Source: Pedobacter psychrophilus
Lineage (GTDB): Bacteria > Bacteroidota > Bacteroidia > Sphingobacteriales > Sphingobacteriaceae
Direction of reading: 5' to 3'
Length of the DNA stretch: 64,000 nucleotides
NCBI RefSeq assembly: GCF_001652725.1
Contig: NZ_LWHJ01000011.1
Coordinates: 1-64,000, forward strand
A program made the position numbers and the translations under genes. The notes under the pieces are model-generated. The model saw only the letters and a list, made by a program, of their open reading frames with translations, ran no database searches and was not told the DNA's origin. Shown in pieces: positions 30,057 through 39,561 of this stretch (within the stretch, counting starts at the first letter, position 1; each line of letters begins with the position of its first letter).

Positions 30057-30145
30057 GGCGTTTTAACACGCTATTCACTATATCTTTTTTTGCCATTTGC
30101 TTTATGGCAGGAGCAAAAAAAGGATGCCGTTCCTATCGTTAACGC
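30057..30145 (+). repeat. Dispersed intergenic hairpin repeat, copy 2
   Basis: 89 bp from GGCGTTTTAACACGC to CGTTAACGC. The central hairpin is longer than in copy 1: TTTTTTTGC against GCAAAAAAA with GCCAT/ATGGC inside. It lies in the divergent spacer between gyrB and the VCBS lipoprotein gene. Confidence 0.85.
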
Positions 30146-30287
30146 TCGCAATCAACAAAGGCTTTAGTAAAAAAATCTCTTCTAGGTTAATTAATAATTT
30201 TAAAACAGACCTGTATAGTAACCTTCTTATTTTTCTTTCGTACAAAATCCCAACAATAAAATATTAAGCACAATAAAAATTATCAAA

Positions 30288-31778
30288 ATGAAAAAGCACT
30301 CTTACTTTTTTTATGTATTAATTGCCCTATTTATTACATCATGTACCTCAGAACAATTACCTGGGGTTTCTCCATATTCATCTGAAAAAGATTTAATAGA
30401 ATTCAATTTTTTAAAAGCAAATAATCCTGCGTTAGATAAAGATTATAAAGCTTTTATAGATGGTGCAAATGTATCTATCGAAATGCCTAAAGGCATTAAT
30501 CTGAAAGCATTAATTCCAACTTTTAAAATATCAGACAAAGCCACTTTAAAAATAGGCGATGTTGTTTTAGAAAGTGATAAAACACCTGTTGATTTAACTC
30601 AAACAATCACTATAAGTGTAGTTGCCCAAAATTTTAAAGAAATAAAGAAATACTTTCCAAGTGTTTTGTTAATCGGCATTACTCCAAATACAAAAATTAA
30701 CGCAACAGCTTCTTATCAAAATTACATTACCAACAAACTTTATATCGATTTATCTGAGGCAATTCCAACTACTATTTTTAAAACCGGTTATACAAAAGAT
30801 GCCTATATAGCAAGAGCTTACGCAGATTTTGATAAAGATGGCGATATGGATATTATTGCTGTAGCTGCAAATGCTTACGGAAACTCTGGAGTTGATGTGG
30901 AGTTTTTTAAAAACAATACTTTTTCTTTTGATAAAGACCAAAGTGTTTTTACTGGAAGCGTACCCAAAATGTTAAATGGCAAAAAAATCATCGTTGCAGA
31001 TTTAAATAATGATGGTTGGTTAGATGTTGTTATTGCAGGGACCGGCTTTGATAAAAGTCCTTTTTCTGGAGAAACTGTTAAAGTTTTAATGAACAAAAAT
31101 GGAAAGTTTGAGACAAAAGATTTAGGATTAAAGGCAGAATATTATGGTTCTGTAACTGCTGGTGATATTGACAATGATGGAGATGTTGATTTGTTTGTAA
31201 CAACTAATCAATCAACAAGCAAGTTTATGGTAAACGATGGTAGTGGTAATTTCCGTGTCGAGCAAGATATATATCCAAATTCATTTTATAATGTAAGATA
31301 TTTTGTCTCTGAATTGTATGATATTAATGGCGATGGTTATCTGGATTTAGTAACTGCAGGTAATGAGCAGTTAAGCGCTAAAAGCATGGTCTTATTTGGC
31401 AATGCCAGTGGAAATTACATCACAGATAGAATGGCAAATTTGCCAAAGGTTGATGGTTTTGGAGTAGTGCTGGATATTGATTTTATAGACTATGATAAAG
31501 ACGGTAAAATGGATTTATTGGTTACCCGTACAGGCGATGGCAGTAGTGCACAAGCCTATTACAAAGGGTATAATTTACAAATTTTAAAGAACAACGGAAC
31601 TTCATTTGAAGACGTAAGTAGCAAAGTTTTAACAGGAAATAAGGATGCTTCCGCAAGTTATATTAATTGGTTAAGAGTGCAAGATGTTGATGGTGATGGA
31701 GATTTAGACATCACAACGGATGATAAATCTTACGGATTAGAATGGATAAATAACGGAGGGATATTCTCAAAGAAATAG
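30288..31778 (+). CDS. FG-GAP/VCBS-repeat lipoprotein
   Basis: 496 residues. The lipobox is at about residue 19 (FITSC), followed by an N-terminal Ig-like DUF5018-type segment (about 35-120). At least six calcium-loop FG-GAP/VCBS motifs follow: DFDKDGDMDI, DLNNDGWLDV, DIDNDGDVDL, DINGDGYLDL, DYDKDGKMDL and DVDGDGDLDI. This predicts a lipid-anchored seven-bladed beta-propeller of integrin-alpha type on the cell surface or in the periplasm. The binding partner is unknown. The gene is monocistronic with a strong terminator. Confidence 0.88.
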   Translation: MKKHSYFFYVLIALFITSCTSEQLPGVSPYSSEKDLIEFNFLKANNPALDKDYKAFIDGANVSIEMPKGINLKALIPTFKISDKATLKIGDVVLESDKTPVDLTQTITISVVAQNFKEIKKYFPSVLLIGITPNTKINATASYQNYITNKLYIDLSEAIPTTIFKTGYTKDAYIARAYADFDKDGDMDIIAVAANAYGNSGVDVEFFKNNTFSFDKDQSVFTGSVPKMLNGKKIIVADLNNDGWLDVVIAGTGFDKSPFSGETVKVLMNKNGKFETKDLGLKAEYYGSVTAGDIDNDGDVDLFVTTNQSTSKFMVNDGSGNFRVEQDIYPNSFYNVRYFVSELYDINGDGYLDLVTAGNEQLSAKSMVLFGNASGNYITDRMANLPKVDGFGVVLDIDFIDYDKDGKMDLLVTRTGDGSSAQAYYKGYNLQILKNNGTSFEDVSSKVLTGNKDASASYINWLRVQDVDGDGDLDITTDDKSYGLEWINNGGIFSKK

Positions 31779-31800
31779 TTTATTGTTGGTTATAGTGTTA

Positions 31801-31832
31801 AGCAGATAAGATTTTTCTTATCTGCTTTTTTT
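31801..31832 (+). terminator. Rho-independent terminator
   Basis: AGCAGATAAGA / TCTTATCTGCT stem with a 4-nt loop and a T7 tail, 22 bp after the VCBS lipoprotein stop. Confidence 0.92.
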
Positions 31833-31909
31833 ATTTATGTAATACCTACAATCTTTATTCTTTCAGCGAAGCGGTCTTTATTCTAATTAATATTTCATTA
31901 ATTTTAAAA

Positions 31910-32836
31910 ATGCAAAGTAAGGAGATTGATTTAGACGATCTGGTAAGTTTCGGTAATCTTGAATTATTGGCACAACAGATTGTGGAAGGTTTTATAACTG
32001 GACTTCACAAAAGTCCTTTCCACGGTTTTTCGGTAGAATTTGCAGAACATCGTTTATATAATGAAGGCGATTCCATTAAAAATATCGACTGGAAATTATT
32101 TGCAAAAACTGATAAACTATTTGTTAAAAGATTTGAGGAAGAAACTAATTTAAGATGTCAAATTTTAATAGACCATTCTGCATCAATGTATTATCCAGAA
32201 AAAGGATTAAATAAATTTCAGTTTTCCTGTTTATCTGCGGCTGCAATAATCAACTTATTAAAAAAACAAAGAGATGCTTTTGGAGTGAGTCTTTTTGCTG
32301 AGGAAATAGAATTTCATACCCCAACAAAGTCAACGACCGTTCATCAAAAATATATTTTAAGTGAATTAAATGGTTATTTGGATTCAAATTCTTTAAAAAG
32401 CAAACAAACCGAAATCATTAAAAATTTACATCTTATTGCCGAGCAAATCCATAAACGTTCTTTAGTGGTGCTTTTTTCAGATTTATTCCAAAATAGTTTA
32501 GATGGAGATGGTTTACAAGAAATATTTTCGGCAATACAACATTTAAAATATCTCAAAAACGAGGTCATTATTTTTAATATTCATGATAAAAAACATGAGA
32601 TAGATTTTGATTTTGAAAATCGTCCTTATCATTTTATCGACATGGAAACAAATGAACAAATAAAATTGAATCCAAGTCAATTTAAAGAGATGTACACGGT
32701 TAAAATGGCAGATTTTAAAAAAGAGATAGCATTAAAATGCGCTCAATATAAAGTTGATTTAATTGATGCTAATTTAGAGGATGGATTTTATCCCGTTTTA
32801 AATGCTTGGTTAATAAAAAGAAACGGGATGAATTGA
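31910..32836 (+). CDS. DUF58 / vWA-like protein
   Basis: 308 residues without a membrane segment. The DUF58 core GFSVEFAEHRLYNEGDSIKN and DWKLFAKTDKLFVKRFEEE is followed by a vWA-type fold with the metal-site motif DHSASM near residue 84 and FSDLF later. DUF58 proteins usually work with MoxR AAA+ ATPases in Bacteroidota bat-type clusters as metal-centre or envelope chaperones. Here no moxR or bat gene is adjacent, so the partner lies elsewhere. Confidence 0.85.
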   Translation: MQSKEIDLDDLVSFGNLELLAQQIVEGFITGLHKSPFHGFSVEFAEHRLYNEGDSIKNIDWKLFAKTDKLFVKRFEEETNLRCQILIDHSASMYYPEKGLNKFQFSCLSAAAIINLLKKQRDAFGVSLFAEEIEFHTPTKSTTVHQKYILSELNGYLDSNSLKSKQTEIIKNLHLIAEQIHKRSLVVLFSDLFQNSLDGDGLQEIFSAIQHLKYLKNEVIIFNIHDKKHEIDFDFENRPYHFIDMETNEQIKLNPSQFKEMYTVKMADFKKEIALKCAQYKVDLIDANLEDGFYPVLNAWLIKRNGMN

Positions 32837-32925
32837 TTTATTCTAAGGCTGAAAGCAAAATACCTAAAGCAAAAAGCTGATTTTTAAGTTATGAACCTTA
32901 TGTATCAAGCTTTTGCCTTTTAAGG

Positions 32926-34161
32926 TTAACCAAATTTTAATCTCTTTGTAAACTTACCAATGGTTAATCCCTGAATTAAAATAGAAAAAGCTACTACAAA
33001 ATAAGTGACGGAAACCCAAAGGTCTTTATCTAAATCTGGGGTTAAAGATAAAGCCAAAGCAATAGAAATCCCACCCCTTAAACCTCCCCAAGTTAAAACC
33101 ATCACCGTTTTATGTTCAAATTTATCTGTAAACCTAATCAGTAATGAAGGGATTAAAACGGATACATATCTTATCAATAAAATGATAAATATCATGGCAA
33201 TCCCTACCCAAACAAAAATCTGAATATCCTCGATAATCAATAATTCTAAACCTATTAAAACAAAAAGGAGTGCATTTAAAATATCATCTATCAACTCCCA
33301 AAATTTAGAAATGTATTCGCTTGTTTGGTTTGACATTGCATATTTTTTACCATGATTACCTACTAATATTCCAGCTACAACCATTGCCAAAGGACCAGAA
33401 ACATGAATAAAACTGGCCAATGTATAACCACCCATTACAATTGCTAAAGTTATCATAACCTCCACTTTGTAATTATCAATGCTGCGCATTAACCTAAAAC
33501 CAATATAACCTACTATAAAACCTAATAGCATTCCGCCAATAGCCTCCCTTAAAAAAAGTTCGCCTATTTCTAAAAAAGTAGGTAATGTTGGCGATTTTGC
33601 TGCTTCCCAAATGGTTATAAAAATAACAACAGCAACACCGTCATTAAAAAGAGATTCACCTGCAATTTTTGTTTCTAAAGATTTGGGAACTTTTGTTTCT
33701 TTTAGTATTCCTAAGACTGCAATAGGGTCGGTTGGTGAAATTAAAGATCCAAATAACAAGCAATTAACATAAGAGATATTAAACCCGAAAAAAGGCAGAA
33801 TGAAAAAGGCAATGCTACCCACTAAGAATGTAGAAAAAAGTACGCTTAAAGTACTAAAAACCATTACCGGGATCTTCTGCTTTTTTAAATCATCAATATT
33901 AATATGGATGGCGCCAGCAAATAACATGAAACTTAACATAGATCCTAGAACCAAATCCGAGAAGTCGAAACTTCTGATAAATAAGGTAACATCATCGAGA
34001 GCGGAATTAAATAATTTACCTGTAATAACTAAACAAATAGAGCTTACAAGCGCAATAAGCATTAACCCTATTGATGAAGGAAGCTTTAGATATCTGTAAT
34101 TAAAATAGGCAAAAAAAGCCGATACAACTATAAGTATGGAAAATGTATGGTATAAACTCAT
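32926..34161 (-). CDS. CPA1-family cation/proton (Na+/H+) antiporter
   Basis: 411 residues from the ATG at 34161; a TTG 13 codons upstream is less likely. There are about twelve membrane segments. Characteristic ion-path motifs are SPTDPIAVLGIL and GESLFNDGVAVVIF (ND pair), with TWGGLRGGISIALAL near the C-terminus. It exchanges Na+ (or K+) for H+ across the inner membrane. It has no long cytoplasmic C-terminal domain. The gene is monocistronic. Confidence 0.9.
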   Translation of the reverse strand: MSLYHTFSILIVVSAFFAYFNYRYLKLPSSIGLMLIALVSSICLVITGKLFNSALDDVTLFIRSFDFSDLVLGSMLSFMLFAGAIHINIDDLKKQKIPVMVFSTLSVLFSTFLVGSIAFFILPFFGFNISYVNCLLFGSLISPTDPIAVLGILKETKVPKSLETKIAGESLFNDGVAVVIFITIWEAAKSPTLPTFLEIGELFLREAIGGMLLGFIVGYIGFRLMRSIDNYKVEVMITLAIVMGGYTLASFIHVSGPLAMVVAGILVGNHGKKYAMSNQTSEYISKFWELIDDILNALLFVLIGLELLIIEDIQIFVWVGIAMIFIILLIRYVSVLIPSLLIRFTDKFEHKTVMVLTWGGLRGGISIALALSLTPDLDKDLWVSVTYFVVAFSILIQGLTIGKFTKRLKFG

Positions 34162-34254
34162 TTGTTTTGCTGTGGATTTTAGATAAATGTAAAAACTCAA
34201 AGTTAATATTGGTTTTTATTTGTTTAATTTTAAAACAAGATTTTATTTGAAACA

Positions 34255-34518
34255 ATGAACAAGCCTGATCAATCCCAACAAAATAATCCTCTACATGGCA
34301 TTAAATTAGAAACTATTTTAACGGAATTGGTTGCTTATGTGGGTTGGGAGAAAATGGCTAAACAAATTCCAATCAATTGTTTTTCAAAAAATCCAACCAT
34401 TAAATCAAGCTTAACTTTTTTAAGAAAAACACCTTGGGCAAGAGCAAAAGTAGAATATCTATATCTCTATAATATCATGAGAATAGAGAAGTTTAAAAAT
34501 TTGGATGAAGGTAAATAA
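34255..34518 (+). CDS. VF530/DUF2132-family small protein
   Basis: 87 residues. It matches the VF530 (DUF2132) pattern: [21 protein letters not shown], then [17 protein letters not shown] and [15 protein letters not shown]. The family has a small helical fold and is annotated as DNA-binding, with no firm function. It is divergent from the antiporter gene. Confidence 0.88.
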   Translation: MNKPDQSQQNNPLHGIKLETILTELVAYVGWEKMAKQIPINCFSKNPTIKSSLTFLRKTPWARAKVEYLYLYNIMRIEKFKNLDEGK

Positions 34519-34661
34519 TACTTTTTAGCAAAATAAATGCACTTATTTATGGCTATCAACTGTTTAAACAAATGCTAAAAAACGTTAATATTCTGATATT
34601 CCTTTTTAATGATGCTTATTTTAAGTACCTATTTGTTAATTTCGCAGATTAATATTTGTTT

Positions 34662-35540
34662 ATGGAAGAATTTGAAGACAGCCGAGCAGCAAGAAAAACC
34701 AAAACCATTTATATTTCTACCGTAATTAGCATTTCTTTGGTGCTTTTAATGGTGGGTTTATTAGGTTTAATTTTAGTTCACGGACGTAAGTTATCTAATT
34801 ACGTAAAAGAAAATATCGTTTTAAACGTAATCATAAACGAAGGAACTAAAGAGGTAGAAGTATTGCAATTGCAAAAACAGATTGAAGCAAATAATTATGT
34901 AAAAAGCACTCAATATATCAGTAAAGAACTGGCTGCTAGAAATTTAACTCAAGATTTAGGCGAAGATTTTATTAAATTTTTAGGTTATAATCCGCTACTT
35001 TCTTCTATTGATGTTTATATGAAAGCAGATTATGCAAATAATCAAAGCATAGATGTTTTAAGTAAACAATTGCAAAAGAACCCAATGATTAACGAGGTGC
35101 GTTATCAAAAATCTTTGGTTGATATGATTAACCAAAATATCCGTACCATTTCTTTGGTGATTTTAGGTTTCGGAGGCGTTCTATTAATAATTGCAGTTGC
35201 ATTAATCAATAATACCATTCGTTTAGCAATTTACTCGCAAAGATTCATCATAAAAAGTATGCAATTGGTGGGTGCAACACGTGGTTTTATCAGAAAACCA
35301 TTTATAAACTATGGCATTTTACATGGCTTTATTGCTGGTTTAATTGCGATAATTTTATTAGTGTTAACGTTATATTTCGCTCAAAAAGAAATTCCAGAAT
35401 TGGTAATATTAACCGACTTTACAGAATTTGGAGTTGTATTTTTAGGAGTAATTGGCGTTGGTATTTTGATATCAGGAATAAGCACCTACTTTGCAGTAAC
35501 TAAATATTTAGGATTAAAAACACAAGATTTATATAGATAA
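34662..35540 (+). CDS. ftsX: Cell-division permease FtsX
   Basis: 292 residues from the ATG at 34662; a TTG two codons upstream is ignored. The topology is FtsX-like: one N-terminal membrane segment (about 20-42), a periplasmic domain (about 45-165), then three C-terminal segments with NNTIRLAIYSQRFIIKSMQLVGAT, the FtsX hallmark. With FtsE it regulates peptidoglycan hydrolases at the septum. ftsE is not adjacent. It leads the ftsX-DUF3098-uppP-truB run, with 2 bp to the next gene. Confidence 0.92.
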   Translation: MEEFEDSRAARKTKTIYISTVISISLVLLMVGLLGLILVHGRKLSNYVKENIVLNVIINEGTKEVEVLQLQKQIEANNYVKSTQYISKELAARNLTQDLGEDFIKFLGYNPLLSSIDVYMKADYANNQSIDVLSKQLQKNPMINEVRYQKSLVDMINQNIRTISLVILGFGGVLLIIAVALINNTIRLAIYSQRFIIKSMQLVGATRGFIRKPFINYGILHGFIAGLIAIILLVLTLYFAQKEIPELVILTDFTEFGVVFLGVIGVGILISGISTYFAVTKYLGLKTQDLYR

Positions 35541-35542
35541 TC

Positions 35543-35779
35543 ATGGCTCAAAAACCAGTTAAAAATGTAGAAAGCGGAACCGTACATTTCGTTTTTGGAA
35601 AGCAAAATTATCAGCTTTTAATTGCAAGTATTGTGGTTGTTATTATTGGCTTTATATTGATGAGTGGCACAACGGATATTTACAGTTTTAGGAAAATTGT
35701 TTTGGCTCCAATTGTTATAATTGGGGGTTTTATTTTAGGATTTTTTGCAATCTTCAGAAAGTCTCCAGATAAAATATGA
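35543..35779 (+). CDS. DUF3098 two-helix membrane protein
   Basis: 78 residues with an N-terminal cytoplasmic tail and two membrane helices (about 28-46 and 54-72), matching DUF3098 ([19 protein letters not shown] ... [12 protein letters not shown]). The function is unknown. In Bacteroidota it lies between ftsX and uppP as here, which suggests an envelope role. It starts 2 bp after ftsX and its stop overlaps the uppP start by 4 bp. Confidence 0.88.
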   Translation: MAQKPVKNVESGTVHFVFGKQNYQLLIASIVVVIIGFILMSGTTDIYSFRKIVLAPIVIIGGFILGFFAIFRKSPDKI

Positions 35780-36570
35780 ACATTTTTGAGGTAATTGTAC
35801 TGGCCATTATTGAAGGTCTTACAGAGTTTTTGCCAGTTTCTTCAACTGGACACATGATTATTGCATCTTCATTGATGGGCATCCAATCAGATGATTTTGT
35901 AAAGTTATTTACGGTCGCCATCCAGTTAGGAACTATACTTTCTGTAGTAGTATTATACTGGAAACGTTTTTTTAAAAGTTTCGATTTCTATTTTAAACTT
36001 TTAGCAGCTTTTATCCCAGCTGTAATTTTTGGTTTATTGTTCAGCAAAAAAATTGATGAATTATTAGAAAGCCCATTAACAGTCGCAGTTTCGTTAGTTT
36101 TGGGTGGTATCATATTAATATTTGTGGATCTTTATTTTAAGAATGCAACTTTAGATAATGCCGATCAAATCTCTTATCCGACAGCTGTTAAGATTGGTAT
36201 TTTTCAATGTTTAGCCATGATTCCTGGAATTTCTCGTTCTGGAGCATCTATTGTCGGCGGTATGACTCAGAAATTAACTCGAAAAGCAGCAGCAGAATTT
36301 TCTTTCTTTTTGGCAGTGCCAACCATGTTTGCAGCAACGGCAAAAAAACTTTTTGATTTTTATAAAGATGGCCATACCATCAATTCTCAACAACTTAATT
36401 TATTGTTAATTGGTAATGTAATTGGTTTTGTAGTGGCCTTAATCGCTATTAAAAGCTTTATTGGTTATTTAACAAAATATGGTTTCAGGGCATTCGGAAT
36501 TTACCGTGTAATTGTAGGAACTATTATTATTATTTTGCTTTTAAGCGGACATTCTTTAAAGATTATTTAA
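35776..36570 (+). CDS. uppP: Undecaprenyl-diphosphate phosphatase
   Basis: 264 residues with multiple membrane segments. The family motifs are intact: [14 protein letters not shown] (E13, E17, S23, H26) and GISRSGASI with R154. It dephosphorylates undecaprenyl pyrophosphate so the lipid carrier can be reused for peptidoglycan and polysaccharide export. It overlaps DUF3098 by 4 bp and truB by 1 bp, so translation is coupled. Confidence 0.96.
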   Translation: MNIFEVIVLAIIEGLTEFLPVSSTGHMIIASSLMGIQSDDFVKLFTVAIQLGTILSVVVLYWKRFFKSFDFYFKLLAAFIPAVIFGLLFSKKIDELLESPLTVAVSLVLGGIILIFVDLYFKNATLDNADQISYPTAVKIGIFQCLAMIPGISRSGASIVGGMTQKLTRKAAAEFSFFLAVPTMFAATAKKLFDFYKDGHTINSQQLNLLLIGNVIGFVVALIAIKSFIGYLTKYGFRAFGIYRVIVGTIIIILLLSGHSLKII

Positions 36571-37292
36571 TGAGTGAAAATGAGAAGCAATTCCCGAAAT
36601 TTAATTTTAAAGAAGGCGAGGTTTTACTTTTAAATAAACCTTATACATGGACATCTTTTGATGTAGTCGGTAAACTCCGCAATTCTTTTAAGCCGCTAAA
36701 ATTAAAAGTCGGTCATGCCGGTACTTTAGATCCTTTAGCAACCGGTTTATTGATTATTTGTACTGGCAAACTCACCAAACAAATTGACACTTACCAAGCT
36801 GAAGAAAAGGAATATACAGGAACTTTTACATTAGGTGCTACCACTCCATCTTATGATTTAGAAACAGAAATTGATCAAACGTTCGATATTTCTAATATCA
36901 CAGAAGCACAAATTTTAGATAACTGCAAACATTTTATTGGCGATTTAGACCAATTTCCTCCGGCTCATTCTGCTATAAAAGTTGATGGAGAACGCTTATA
37001 TTTAAAAGCAAGAAGGGGAGAAGATGTAGAATTGAAATCGAGAAAGGTAACTATCAAAGAATTTGAGATTACTAAAATTGAATTACCAGAAGTTGATTTT
37101 AGGGTAGTTTGCACCAAAGGAACTTACATCCGATCTTTAGCTAAAGATTTTGGAGAGAAACTAAATAATGGCGCTCATCTTTCCAAATTGAAAAGAACAC
37201 GCAGCGGAAACTTTAAGTTAGAAGATGCGTTTGAAATTATGGAACTGGTAAATCATATTAGGGAAATTAAGACTGAAGAAGACTTTAAGTAG
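36570..37292 (+). CDS. truB: tRNA pseudouridine(55) synthase
   Basis: 240 residues. The catalytic motif GHAGTLDPLATGLL contains the nucleophile D54. KPYTWTSFDVV at the N-terminus and CTKGTYIRSLAKDFGE in the middle fit TruB. It isomerises U55 in the T-loop of tRNAs. The C-terminus ends soon after the catalytic fold without a full PUA domain, as in other Bacteroidota. Its ATG overlaps the uppP stop (TAATG). Confidence 0.95.
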   Translation: MSENEKQFPKFNFKEGEVLLLNKPYTWTSFDVVGKLRNSFKPLKLKVGHAGTLDPLATGLLIICTGKLTKQIDTYQAEEKEYTGTFTLGATTPSYDLETEIDQTFDISNITEAQILDNCKHFIGDLDQFPPAHSAIKVDGERLYLKARRGEDVELKSRKVTIKEFEITKIELPEVDFRVVCTKGTYIRSLAKDFGEKLNNGAHLSKLKRTRSGNFKLEDAFEIMELVNHIREIKTEEDFK

Positions 37293-37423
37293 AGTTTTGG
37301 AAGTAAAAAGTAAAAAGTAAAAAGTCGCCCGTCATGTCGACAAAGGAGACATCACACAAATAGGTTTAAGAATTAATATTAAGACTTTCCTTGAAGTAAC
37401 TGAAAGCAAAATCAACATCAATA

Positions 37424-38449
37424 ATGCACATCTACCATCATATTAATGATTTTAAAAGGTTAAAAAATGCCGTGGTTACCATCGGTACTTTTGACGGTGT
37501 GCATTTGGGTCATCAAAAAATCATCAAAAAATTGATAGAGGAAGCAAAAGAAATTGGAGGCGAATCTGTTATCCTTACTTTTTTTCCTCATCCCAGGATG
37601 ATCCTAAATCCAGAAGATCATCAAATAAAGATGATCAATACGATGCCTGAGAAAGCAAAATTGCTGCAGGATTTTGGCGTTGATCATTTAATTATTACTC
37701 CGTTTACCAGAGATTTTTCTAATCAAAGTCCGCAAGATTATATTAAAGATATTTTGGTTGGGCAAATAGGTATGAAATCTATTGTAATAGGTTATGATCA
37801 CCGCTTTGGGAAAGATAGAAAAGGGAGTTTTGCAGAACTTCAGGAATTTAGTGAAGTTTATGATTATCAAATAAATGAGATTCCCGAAGAAGACATTAAA
37901 GATTTAGCGGTTTCTTCTACAAGAATTAGAAAATCTTTAGCCAAAGGCGATGTTGATGATGCCAATGAATTAATGGGACATCCGTTTGTTTTATGCGGAA
38001 AAGTAATTAAAGGCGATCAAATTGGCAGGACTTTAGGTTATCCAACAGCAAATTTATTTGTTGAGGAAAACTATAAACTTATTCCTTCTGACGGGATTTA
38101 CGCAGTTACAGTAGAAATTCAAGAGAATAAAAACAAGAATCAAGAATTGCATAATCCTTATCAACCCATAAATTCTAAACCTTCAAATCTTGATACTCAA
38201 TACTCAATACTCAATACTAAATTCTATAAAGGGATGGCTTATATTGGCCACCGTCCAACCATAAACGGATTGAGCCAAAACATAGAAGTAAATATTTTTG
38301 ATTTTTCAGAAGATATCTATCATCAAACTATTAAAATGGATTTTCTACATTTTATCCGTCATGATGTAAAGTTTGAAGGTTTAGCAAAGTTAACCGAGCA
38401 ATTGGGAAAAGATAAAGAAGCTACTTTGGCTTATTTTGAGAAAATCTAG
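37424..38449 (+). CDS. ribF: Bifunctional riboflavin kinase/FAD synthetase with an internal insertion
   Basis: 341 residues, about 30 more than usual. The N-terminal FAD-synthetase half has TIGTFDGVHLGHQ (19-31), FFPHPR and YDHRFGKDRKG, then SSTRIRKSL. The riboflavin-kinase half has GRTLGYPTANL (about 201-211), DGIYAV and YIGHRPTINGL. Between AVTVEI and YKGMAY lie about 35 extra residues rich in Asn, Gln and Ser. They are encoded by low-complexity DNA (AAACAAGAATCAAGA, then ACTCAAT repeats) that resembles the intergenic sequence near 41081. The insertion lies in the kinase domain between beta strands and keeps the frame. It is the last gene of the ftsX-uppP-truB neighbourhood, 131 bp after truB. 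Confidence 0.93.
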   Translation: MHIYHHINDFKRLKNAVVTIGTFDGVHLGHQKIIKKLIEEAKEIGGESVILTFFPHPRMILNPEDHQIKMINTMPEKAKLLQDFGVDHLIITPFTRDFSNQSPQDYIKDILVGQIGMKSIVIGYDHRFGKDRKGSFAELQEFSEVYDYQINEIPEEDIKDLAVSSTRIRKSLAKGDVDDANELMGHPFVLCGKVIKGDQIGRTLGYPTANLFVEENYKLIPSDGIYAVTVEIQENKNKNQELHNPYQPINSKPSNLDTQYSILNTKFYKGMAYIGHRPTINGLSQNIEVNIFDFSEDIYHQTIKMDFLHFIRHDVKFEGLAKLTEQLGKDKEATLAYFEKI

Positions 38450-38455
38450 AATTTA

Positions 38456-38911
38456 TTATTTCTTAAATGCAGTTTCATAAAGCTCAATCCATTCTTTTGG
38501 GCTCATTTTTCTCACTAATTCTGCGATTAAATCTAAAGGGATTTCATTTGTTTTTTTAAACCTGATGCAACTTTTTCCTATATCTAATTTTGAGACAGAA
38601 AATTTTGGATATTCATTTATAAACCAATCATATAAGCTTTTATCCGCATAAATACCCATGTGATAAACAGCAATGAAATTCTTTTGGGAAGCAATACTTA
38701 AAAAAGGTAAAGGCAATTTTGGATTGCAATGATAACCTTTTGGATAGATAGAATGTGGAATACCATATCCAATCATGCCGTAACTAATTGTCTCGGTAAA
38801 CCCTTCTGGTAAATTATCAAGTATTACTTTTCTCAGTTTCTTAAAAATATCTTTTCTTTCTTCTGGTAAGTTTTCTATGTAAATATCTGGCGTTAAAGAT
38901 TCTGATTTCAT
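38456..38911 (-). CDS. DUF1801 (YdhG-like) protein
   Basis: 151 residues, soluble. It matches DUF1801: YIENLPEERKDIFKKLRKVI, then ETISYGMIGYG, FLSIASQKNFIAVYHMG, GKSCIRFKKTNEIPLDLI. The fold is a small alpha/beta domain; the function is not established. It is convergent with ribF, 6 bp apart. Confidence 0.85.
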   Translation of the reverse strand: MKSESLTPDIYIENLPEERKDIFKKLRKVILDNLPEGFTETISYGMIGYGIPHSIYPKGYHCNPKLPLPFLSIASQKNFIAVYHMGIYADKSLYDWFINEYPKFSVSKLDIGKSCIRFKKTNEIPLDLIAELVRKMSPKEWIELYETAFKK

Positions 38912-38954
38912 CTTTTTAATTGTTAGGTTTTAAACCTTTTGTTAGTGGTACTAC

Positions 38955-39365
38955 TTATTTCCTTTCGTAAATGGAAGAAGGTCCGTCAAAAGCGTCAACT
39001 GTATAAACAAGTTTTTCATTTTCGATTTTCACTGAAATTTTCACTGAATTACTTTCATTATCGTAAATAATTTTGTCAACAATTTCTTTCGTGAGAATTG
39101 ATTCTTCTTTTACAATTTTAAAAGTTCCATTTTTTAGAAGTGTCCCGTTGGAATAAATTTTATAATTTAAGTTTGTGAAATCCAAAATATTCCCGTTCCC
39201 TTTTGGAAAATTCTCTGATTTTCCGGTTGAACCATTAACAGTTGTTTTCAATTCCCATGAACCTTGAATTTGTTCTGCAATTATTTCAACTTTTTGATTG
39301 TCTTTTTCACAGGAATAAAGGATTGAAAAAGAAGTTAAAAGCATAACAAATAAAATGTTTTTCAT
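38955..39365 (-). CDS. Small lipocalin-like lipoprotein
   Basis: 136 residues. The lipobox LYSC lies near residue 19. The rest is strand-rich (IQGSWELKTTV, GNILDFTNLNYKIYSNG, LLKNGTFKIV, KLVYTVDAFDG) and resembles lipocalin-like lipoproteins of Bacteroidota. The function is unknown. It lies immediately beyond the structured repeat at 39408-39555 in an accessory-looking stretch. Confidence 0.7.
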   Translation of the reverse strand: MKNILFVMLLTSFSILYSCEKDNQKVEIIAEQIQGSWELKTTVNGSTGKSENFPKGNGNILDFTNLNYKIYSNGTLLKNGTFKIVKEESILTKEIVDKIIYDNESNSVKISVKIENEKLVYTVDAFDGPSSIYERK

Positions 39366-39407
39366 GGCTTAATATTCTAATTTTCGTTTAAAGTTAGTTT
39401 TTGTCAT

Positions 39408-39555
39408 AGTGTTAACACTAATGGATGGCAGGTTTAAAGAATTGCGATTTTACTTGCAAAAACTTGTTTGCCAGCACCAAAATAAATAAAAAAAGTTGAT
39501 GGGAGTAAAAGCACTTTGCCCGAAACTTTTTAAACCTGACGTTACCTGTAGCCAT
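39408..39555 (-). repeat. Structured cassette-like junction downstream of the 219-residue gene
   Basis: This non-coding block begins with the perfect palindrome AGTGTTAACACT (39408-39419). It has inverted arms CAGGTTTAAA near 39431 and TTTAAACCTG ending at 39539, an internal hairpin GCAAA/TTTGC, and ends with GTTACCTGTAGCCAT (39541-39555). From memory, similar blocks with GTTTGCCAGCACC and AGTTGATGGG occur after small accessory genes in other Bacteroidota. I infer a recombination or insertion boundary. Confidence 0.5.
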
Positions 39556-39561
39556 TCTTTT

